Assembly (NCBI GenBank): GCA_003519545.1
Contig: DOWN01000268.1
Coordinates: 1-19,417, forward strand
From: Bacteroidota bacterium
Lineage (GTDB): Bacteria; Bacteroidota; Ignavibacteria; Tepidaquicellales; Tepidaquicellaceae
Direction: 5' to 3'
DNA length: 19,417 nucleotides
Shown here piece by piece: positions 15,498 to 19,417 of this stretch; position 1 is the stretch's first letter; every line of letters begins with the position of its first letter. Below the pieces are notes generated by a model. It ran no database searches. It was not told the DNA's origin and saw nothing but the letters and a program-made list of their open reading frames with translations. The translations under genes were made by a program, and so were the position numbers.

Positions 15498-16016
15498 TTA
15501 ATTAGCAAATAATTCTGTTAAAGTAATACCTCTTTTTTGAGCAATAGAAGAAGCGTCTTTTAAATTCTGAAGAGCGTTAACTGTTGCTTTAACCACGTTA
15601 TGATGATTAGCAGAACCGAGCAATTTAGTAAGCACGTCCTGAACGCCTGCAGACTCAAGCACAGCACGGACACCACCACCTGCGATGATACCTGTACCCG
15701 GAGCAGCAGGTTTTAGAAGAACTTTAGCCGCACCGAATTTTCCGATTATTTCATGAGGAATAGTACCTTTTCTAATCGGGACTTTTAATAAATTTTTACG
15801 TGCATCTTCCACACTTTTTTTGATAGCATCAGTTACTTCGTTAGCTTTACCAAGTCCAACGCCAACATAACCGTTACCATCACCAACAACGCTGACTGCA
15901 TTAAAGCTGAATCTTCTACCACCTTTAACCACCTTAGCCACACGTCCGACTTTCACGAGTTTCTCTTTTAATTCAAGTTCAGCCGGTTTTACAGTAAGTT
16001 TTTTAATCTTTGCCAT
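15498..16016 (-). CDS. rpsE: Small subunit ribosomal protein S5 (uS5)
   Basis: The 172-residue protein of the 30S body forms part of the mRNA entry channel and affects decoding accuracy. The S5 signature GGRRFSFNAVSVVGDGNG (32-49) and GVGLGKANEV follow in order, then IPHEIIGKFGAAKVLLKPA and GTGIIAGGGVRAVLESAG in the C-terminal domain. The length is normal. Uniquely here, the gene is separated from rplR by a tRNA-Gln gene that ends 23 bp upstream of its ATG. No Shine-Dalgarno is visible in the AT-rich leader. Confidence 0.98.
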   Translation of the reverse strand: MAKIKKLTVKPAELELKEKLVKVGRVAKVVKGGRRFSFNAVSVVGDGNGYVGVGLGKANEVTDAIKKSVEDARKNLLKVPIRKGTIPHEIIGKFGAAKVLLKPAAPGTGIIAGGGVRAVLESAGVQDVLTKLLGSANHHNVVKATVNALQNLKDASSIAQKRGITLTELFAN

Positions 16017-16039
16017 TTAAAAAAATAATTTTATAATTG

Positions 16040-16110
16040 TTCTCAGGGGAGGACTCGAACCTCCACGTACGGCTCCAAAGGCCGCTGTCCTGCCATTAGA
16101 CGACCCGAGA
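16040..16110 (-). tRNA. tRNA-Gln (anticodon TTG)
   Basis: Reading the minus strand gives a complete 71-nt cloverleaf. The 7-bp acceptor stem is TCTCGGG/CCTGAGA with one G-U pair. The D arm is GTCTAATGGCAGGAC. The anticodon stem GCGGC/GCCGT encloses the loop CTTTGGA with anticodon TTG. The T arm is GGAGG-TTCGAGT-CCTCC and the discriminator base is A. The next bases are CAA, so CCA is not encoded. It reads CAA (and probably CAG) glutamine codons. It sits in the same direction between rplR and rpsE, so it is probably cut out of the ribosomal-protein transcript by RNase P and a 3' nuclease. Confidence 0.95.
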
Positions 16111-16140
16111 AAGTTCAAACCTTGAAGATACGAAAAATAA

Positions 16141-16512
16141 CTAAAATTTTAAACCACCTTCTCTGGCACCATCGGCAAGAGCTTTAACTCTTCCGTGATA
16201 CAAATATCCGTTTCTGTCAAAAACAACTTCGGAGATATTGAGATCTTTTGCTTTCTCGGCAATTAATTTTCCGATATATTTACTTATCTCTACATTTCCT
16301 TTTACGGAAGCAAGTTTTTCCTGCATTGACTTGGAATTTGAACCTGTGCCGTAAAGAGTTTTTGAATTTAAATCATCAACAAGCTGAGCATAAATATGTT
16401 TTGCACTTCTATAAACAACGAGTCTTGGTTTAACAGAAGTACCGGAAACTTTTTTCCTTATCTTGTATCTTATTCTTTCTCTTCTTTTTTTAATTACGTC
16501 TAATTTTTTCAT
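16141..16512 (-). CDS. rplR: Large subunit ribosomal protein L18 (uL18)
   Basis: The 123-residue protein binds 5S rRNA, with L5, in the central protuberance of the 50S subunit. It shows the basic N-terminus KKRRERIRYKIRKKVSGT, then RLVVYRSAKHIYAQLVDD, and the C-terminal VVFDRNGYLYHGRVKALADG and AREGGLKF motifs. The length is typical. The ATG is preceded by an AAAGG sequence whose GG lies inside a small hairpin (16517-16531). The gene is followed by tRNA-Gln rather than directly by rpsE. Confidence 0.98.
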   Translation of the reverse strand: MKKLDVIKKRRERIRYKIRKKVSGTSVKPRLVVYRSAKHIYAQLVDDLNSKTLYGTGSNSKSMQEKLASVKGNVEISKYIGKLIAEKAKDLNISEVVFDRNGYLYHGRVKALADGAREGGLKF

Positions 16513-16516
16513 TTTT

Positions 16517-16531
16517 ATTACCTTTGGTAAT
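16517..16531 (-). promoter_or_regulatory. Hairpin overlapping the rplR Shine-Dalgarno
   Basis: ATTACC-TTT-GGTAAT is a 6-bp inverted repeat with a 3-nt loop, 4 nt before the rplR ATG. On the transcript the loop and downstream arm read AAAGGTAAT, so the only Shine-Dalgarno-like bases of this gene are partly paired. It may modulate L18 translation; this is inference only. Confidence 0.35.
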
Positions 16532-16540
16532 TAACTAATT

Positions 16541-17080
16541 TTATTTAGATGCAGTTTTTCCTGCTTTTCTTCTGACAGTTTCGTCTGAATATTTAACACC
16601 TTTACCTTTATATGGCTCCGGTGGTCTTAAACTTCTAATTTTCGCGGCAACCAAACCGACGAGTTGCTTATCAATACCTGAAATAACGACATTGTTAGGA
16701 GCAGGAATTTCGATTTTAACATCAGGAGGTGCAGTGAAAATAATCGGGTGAGAAAATCCGAGAGCAAATACGATGTTATTTCCTTTTAACTCTGCTTTAT
16801 AACCGATACCTACAAGATCAAGTTTTTTAGAAAAACCTTCAGTGACACCTTTAATCATATTATTCAACAACGCTCTATATAATCCGTGTAATGCTCTTAT
16901 ATTTTTATTATCACTGTTTCTCGAAAATATAACTTCATTGTCTTTGATTTCGACATTAACACCGTCTTTAATTTCGAGATTTAATTTTCCTTTAGGTCCG
17001 CTTACTTCAATCAGTTTATCTTTGATATTGACCTGAAAATCTTTTGATAATGGAATTGGTTTTTTTCCTATTCTGCTCAT
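16541..17080 (-). CDS. rplF: Large subunit ribosomal protein L6 (uL6)
   Basis: The 179-residue 50S protein lies near the factor-binding stalk base and the sarcin-ricin loop. It starts SRIGKKPIPL as usual, carries VSGPKGKLNLE in the first domain, and ends with the diagnostic RPPEPYKGKGVKYSDE and RRKAGKTASK. The duplicated two-domain fold and length are normal. It lies 35 bp after rpsH and 28 bp before rplR. No Shine-Dalgarno is seen. Confidence 0.98.
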   Translation of the reverse strand: MSRIGKKPIPLSKDFQVNIKDKLIEVSGPKGKLNLEIKDGVNVEIKDNEVIFSRNSDNKNIRALHGLYRALLNNMIKGVTEGFSKKLDLVGIGYKAELKGNNIVFALGFSHPIIFTAPPDVKIEIPAPNNVVISGIDKQLVGLVAAKIRSLRPPEPYKGKGVKYSDETVRRKAGKTASK

Positions 17081-17115
17081 AACAAATTTTTTTTCTTAAT
17101 TTTAAAAATAATAAA

Positions 17116-17514
17116 TTACCAGACTTCACAAATAACTTCACCGCCGACACCGAGTTTTCTTGCCTGTGCATCAGTCATCAAACCTTTAGAAGTTGAAATC
17201 AAAGCGATACCGAGACCGTTTCTAACTTTAGGTAAATTTTCAGTTTGCACATATCTTCTGATACCGGGTTTACTGATTTTTTTAATTCCAGTGATAACAC
17301 TTTCACCGTTTGAATATTTCAATCTGATAGAAAGCATTTTCTGAGGAGCTTCAACATCAACAATTTTATAGTCTTCAATAAACTTAGTATTTTTTAATAT
17401 CTCGGCAATTTCTTTTTTAAATTTAGAAGCCGGAATATCAACAGTCTTTTTTTCAGCTTTGATAGCGTTTCTGACTCTCGTTAAAAAATCAGAAATCGGA
17501 TCGGTCATTGACAT
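17116..17514 (-). CDS. rpsH: Small subunit ribosomal protein S8 (uS8)
   Basis: The 132-residue primary 16S rRNA-binding protein organises the central domain of the 30S subunit; in E. coli it is the translational repressor of the spc operon. TDPISDFLTRVRNA at the N-terminus and the C-terminal NGLGIALISTSKGLMTDAQA signature identify it. Two in-frame ATGs are possible: 17514 (MSMTDP) and 17508 (MTDP). The second gives the usual family N-terminus, and no Shine-Dalgarno decides between them. The spacer upstream, about 77 bp, carries a perfect hairpin. Confidence 0.97.
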   Translation of the reverse strand: MSMTDPISDFLTRVRNAIKAEKKTVDIPASKFKKEIAEILKNTKFIEDYKIVDVEAPQKMLSIRLKYSNGESVITGIKKISKPGIRRYVQTENLPKVRNGLGIALISTSKGLMTDAQARKLGVGGEVICEVW

Positions 17515-17551
17515 AATTTAAATCCAGTATTTAATTTAGTTTAAATAAATA

Positions 17552-17569
17552 TTCACGGTTATCCGTGAA
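17552..17569 (-). repeat. Spacer hairpin rpsN-rpsH
   Basis: TTCACGG-TTAT-CCGTGAA is a perfect 7-bp inverted repeat with a 4-nt loop, the only GC-rich patch in this spacer. No T-run follows on the minus strand. The minus-strand word TTCACGGAT recurs at the start of the third hairpin of the rpsK-rpsD spacer, where the hairpin is weaker. Confidence 0.6.
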
Positions 17570-17591
17570 GTTTAAAAAATAATATATTTTT

Positions 17592-17861
17592 TTACCAGCT
17601 TGCTTTTCTAACGCCGGGAATTTTTCCCGCCAAAGCCAGCTCTCTGAGTACAAGTCTTGAGACACCAAATTTTCTGTAATAAGCACGTGATCTGCCTGTA
17701 ACGCTGCATCTGTTATGAAGTCTTGTCGGACTGCTGTTTCTCGGCAGTTTCTGAAGACCTTCATAATCTCCTTTTTCTTTCAGTTCTTTTCTTTTCTGTG
17801 CGTATCTCTCAACGAGATTAACTCTTTTTTGCTGTCTGGCAATATGTGATTTTTTCGCCAT
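17592..17861 (-). CDS. rpsN: Small subunit ribosomal protein S14 (uS14), zinc-free form
   Basis: The 89-residue protein of the 30S head is the long C- form of S14. The zinc-ribbon CxxC pairs of the short 61-residue form are absent; only one cysteine (C52 in HNRCSVTGRSRAYYRKFG) remains. The C-terminal LRELALAGKIPGVRKASW is diagnostic. It lies 8 bp after rplE. Having a zinc-free S14 next to zinc-type S4 and L36 in the same operon means the organism does not use zinc-free forms throughout. Confidence 0.98.
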   Translation of the reverse strand: MAKKSHIARQQKRVNLVERYAQKRKELKEKGDYEGLQKLPRNSSPTRLHNRCSVTGRSRAYYRKFGVSRLVLRELALAGKIPGVRKASW

Positions 17862-17869
17862 TAAATATT

Positions 17870-18520
17870 TTATTTTTTATTTACAAAAGGAACACCAAAT
17901 TGTTTTAATAATTCATAAGACTCTTCATCAGTTTTAGCATTGGTGACAAAGGTTATATCCATACCTGATATTTTAGTAACGTTATCAACATTTATTTCAG
18001 GGAAAATTATTTGTTCTTTAATACCGATAGTATAGTTACCTCTTCCGTCAAAACTTTTATCCGGAAGACCTCTGAAATCTCTGATTCTCGGAATGGAAAC
18101 ATTAATAAATCTGTCAAGGAACTCATACATTCTTGCATTTCTCAAAGTTGTTCTAACACCGATTTTCATACCTTCTCTGAGTTTGAAATTAGAAACTGAT
18201 TTTTTTGCTTTAACAACAGCAGGTCTCTGCCCTGTGATTGCTTCAATTTCTTTTACGGTTGTATCAATAATTTTTTGATCTTCAGTTGCTCTTCCTACAC
18301 CAACATTGATACAAATTTTTTCAAGTTTAGGAGCCTGCATTCTGTTTTTGTATCCGAATTTTTTCATTAACTCGGGCACAATTTTAGTATTATAAGTTTC
18401 CAACAGTCTTACAGGTACATTTTCTTCTACAAAATTATCATCTTTAGCCGAGGTTTCTTTACCTTTGGCACTTTTCTGTTCGTCCTGTTCTTTTTTTCTG
18501 TCTTGTTTAGTCTTTGCCAT
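17870..18520 (-). CDS. rplE: Large subunit ribosomal protein L5 (uL5) with N-terminal extension
   Basis: The 216-residue 5S rRNA-binding protein of the central protuberance contacts P-site tRNA. The family core starts near residue 37 (RLLETYNTKIVPELMKKFGY) and includes LEKICINVGVG, ITGQRPAVVKAKKSVSNFKL and RGLPDKSFDGRGNYTIGI. The first 35 or so residues (MAKTKQDRKKEQDEQKSAKG and on to FVEENV) are a charged, low-complexity extension absent from typical L5 of about 180 residues. No ATG or GTG exists between it and the core, so the extension is probably real unless a TTG within the core start is used. No Shine-Dalgarno is seen. Confidence 0.97.
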   Translation of the reverse strand: MAKTKQDRKKEQDEQKSAKGKETSAKDDNFVEENVPVRLLETYNTKIVPELMKKFGYKNRMQAPKLEKICINVGVGRATEDQKIIDTTVKEIEAITGQRPAVVKAKKSVSNFKLREGMKIGVRTTLRNARMYEFLDRFINVSIPRIRDFRGLPDKSFDGRGNYTIGIKEQIIFPEINVDNVTKISGMDITFVTNAKTDEESYELLKQFGVPFVNKK

Positions 18521-18559
18521 TTTTTATTTCGATACTTTTTTTAATTCGAATTAAGTTAA

Positions 18560-18931
18560 TTAAGAGAGAATTATTTCACCTGAGCTTTTTCCGTATCTCA
18601 TGCGTCTTGTTTTACCGGTGGTTTCATCAGTAATAAGTTTCATACCAACTTTAGTCGGCTCGTTGCTTTTAGGATCGATGAGCATAACATTAGAAATATT
18701 AATCGCAGCTTCTCTTTTTATAATTCCGCCCTGTTGATTTTTTTGATTAGGTTTAGTGTGTCTGTGAATAATGTTAACACCTTCAACAATCACTCTTCCT
18801 TTTTCTCTGTCAATAAACAAAATTTTTCCTGTTGTACCTTTGCTGTTACCTGCGATAACTTTAACGGTATCATTTTTTCTTAATTTTGTTTTGACTCTTG
18901 GTTTAACTTCGTTATGTTTTGCTTTTCTCAT
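18560..18931 (-). CDS. rplX: Large subunit ribosomal protein L24 (uL24)
   Basis: The 123-residue protein is one of two initiators of 50S assembly and lies near the tunnel exit. The KOW motif is at about 22-48 (TVKVIAGNSKGTTGKILFI), followed by VEGVNIIHRHTKPNQKN, GGIIKREAAINISNVMLID and a basic C-terminus. The N-terminus is about 15 residues longer than in E. coli (MRKAKHNEVKPRVKTKLRK). It lies 11 bp after rplN; no Shine-Dalgarno is present. Confidence 0.97.
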   Translation of the reverse strand: MRKAKHNEVKPRVKTKLRKNDTVKVIAGNSKGTTGKILFIDREKGRVIVEGVNIIHRHTKPNQKNQQGGIIKREAAINISNVMLIDPKSNEPTKVGMKLITDETTGKTRRMRYGKSSGEIILS

Positions 18932-18942
18932 TTTTTCAAAAT

Positions 18943-19311
18943 TTAAATTACTTCAGGAGCTAAGGAAATAATTTTCATAAATTGTTTTTCCCTTAATTCT
19001 CTTGCGACCGGTCCGAAAATTCTCGTTCCTTTAGGTTCGTTTTGATTGTTAATCAATACCGCAGCATTTTCATCAAATTTAATAAAACTTCCGTCTCTTC
19101 TTTTAGTTTCTTTTGCAGTTCTAACGATAACTGCACGAGATACTTCCCCTTTTTTCACAGTACCGCCGGGAATAGCTGATTTTACTGATACAACAACTAT
19201 ATCACCAACACCTGCATACCTTCTGTCTGAACCGCCCAAAACCCTGATACATCTGACAGATTTAGCACCTGAATTATCGGCAACTACGAGATTAGTTTCT
19301 TCCTGGATCAT
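18943..19311 (-). CDS. rplN: Large subunit ribosomal protein L14 (uL14)
   Basis: The 122-residue 50S protein forms an intersubunit bridge and binds the silencing factor RsfS. The family signature is clear: MIQEETNLVVADNSGAKSVR, IRVLGGSDRRYAGVGDIVVV, and KGEVSRAVIVRTAKE, ending REKQFMKIISLAPEVI. It is the first gene of the spc block. The upstream region is not the short spacer expected after rpsQ: at least 106 bp without a coding frame, holding two hairpins, precede it. No Shine-Dalgarno is seen before the ATG. Confidence 0.98.
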   Translation of the reverse strand: MIQEETNLVVADNSGAKSVRCIRVLGGSDRRYAGVGDIVVVSVKSAIPGGTVKKGEVSRAVIVRTAKETKRRDGSFIKFDENAAVLINNQNEPKGTRIFGPVARELREKQFMKIISLAPEVI

Positions 19312-19352
19312 TGTATTTTAACTTTATTCGTTGATTAAACTATTTAAGAAAA

Positions 19353-19376
19353 AAAAACAGGTTTAACCCTGTTTTT
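19353..19376 (-). terminator. Intrinsic terminator or attenuator upstream of rplN
   Basis: AAAAACAGG (19353-19361) and CCTGTTTTT (19368-19376) form a perfect 9-bp inverted repeat with a 6-nt loop. On the minus strand the stem runs into nine consecutive T residues (19349-19357). This is a textbook rho-independent terminator pointing into rplN, 37 nt before its start. It either ends the upstream S10-type operon or acts as an attenuator of the spc operon. Confidence 0.75.
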
Positions 19377-19399
19377 GAGGGAGATAAAAAATTCCCTCA
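19376..19399 (-). repeat. Second leader hairpin upstream of rplN
   Basis: TGAGGGA (19376-19382) and TCCCTCA (19393-19399) form a perfect 7-bp inverted repeat with a 10-nt loop. It abuts the terminator hairpin and shares base 19376 with it. An alternative CCCT/AGGG pairing between its downstream arm and the terminator's upstream arm would disrupt both, as in attenuators. No T-run follows it. Confidence 0.5.
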
Positions 19400-19404
19400 T
19401 TATA
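19399..19404 (-). promoter_or_regulatory. Possible -10 box upstream of the rplN leader
   Basis: A perfect TATAAT hexamer on the minus strand would start transcription near 19392, inside the leader hairpin. The -35 region lies beyond the right edge, and a second TATAAT occurs at 19409-19414, so this is weak evidence in AT-rich DNA. Confidence 0.2.
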
Positions 19405-19417
19405 ATAAATTATATGT

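Noticed and set aside
17531..17764. 77-codon minus-strand frame overlapping rpsN
   Set aside because: It is an offset frame inside rpsN and the following spacer; the S14 frame fully explains the region.
18541..18554. Perfect palindrome TTAATTCGAATTAA between rplX and rplE
   Set aside because: It is self-complementary without a loop, very AT-rich, and has no partner site, so chance is likely.
19046..19321. 91-codon plus-strand frame opposite rplN
   Set aside because: It is antisense to the highly conserved L14 sequence with no support of its own.
5165..19411. Similar strings CCCTCATAATAAATTA (5165-5180) and CCCTCATTATAATAAATTA (19393-19411)
   Set aside because: They belong to different hairpins with different geometry and differ by a 3-bp insertion; not enough to call a repeat family.
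1..19417. CRISPR arrays, transposases, integrases or phage genes
   Set aside because: No regularly spaced direct repeats, terminal inverted repeats with target duplications, or mobile-element protein motifs were seen on either strand.

Overview
The window comes from an AT-rich bacterium of the Bacteroidota/Chlorobiota (FCB) group. The best guess is a member of the Ignavibacteria or a close relative. The evidence is a type IX secretion (T9SS) C-terminal sorting domain of the QNFPNPFNPSTSIRFAL type, an Oar-like TonB-dependent receptor with an N-terminal carboxypeptidase-regulatory domain, and Shine-Dalgarno sequences missing from most ribosomal protein genes. The species assignment is inference. 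All genes lie on the minus strand, so the genes are read from the right edge to the left edge.

Right part (about 19.4 to 9.0 kb). This is an almost complete spc operon fused to the alpha operon. In transcription order it holds rplN, rplX, rplE, rpsN, rpsH, rplF, rplR, a tRNA-Gln(TTG) gene, rpsE, rpmD, rplO, secY, map, infA, rpmJ, rpsM, rpsK, rpsD, rpoA and rplQ. It encodes ribosomal proteins of both subunits, the Sec translocon channel, methionine aminopeptidase, initiation factor IF-1 and the RNA polymerase alpha subunit. adk, often found between secY and map, is absent. Unusual points are the tRNA gene inside the operon, a perfect intrinsic-terminator hairpin just upstream of rplN, a run of four neighbouring genes with TTG/GTG starts (map, infA, rpsM, rpsK), and short GC-rich hairpins in most of the longer spacers.

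Middle (9.0 to 7.36 kb). Two genes follow rplQ in the same direction: engB/ysxC, a 50S-assembly GTPase, and a D-2-hydroxyacid dehydrogenase resembling a 3-phosphoglycerate dehydrogenase without an ACT domain. A 277-bp AT-rich gap follows. It holds a good sigma70-type promoter and inverted repeats.

Left part (7.1 to 0 kb). This part encodes envelope and secreted proteins: a 619-residue T9SS cargo protein with Asp-box repeats, closed by a strong terminator; then a 971-residue TonB-dependent receptor; then, 48 bp later, a large secreted protein with an Fn3-like region that runs off the left edge. The last two probably form an operon. These genes, unlike most of the ribosomal genes, carry clear or recognisable Shine-Dalgarno sequences.

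No insertion sequence, CRISPR array, phage gene or obvious new enzymatic system is visible. The most interesting material is regulatory: the tRNA insertion, the putative attenuator and the spacer hairpins.
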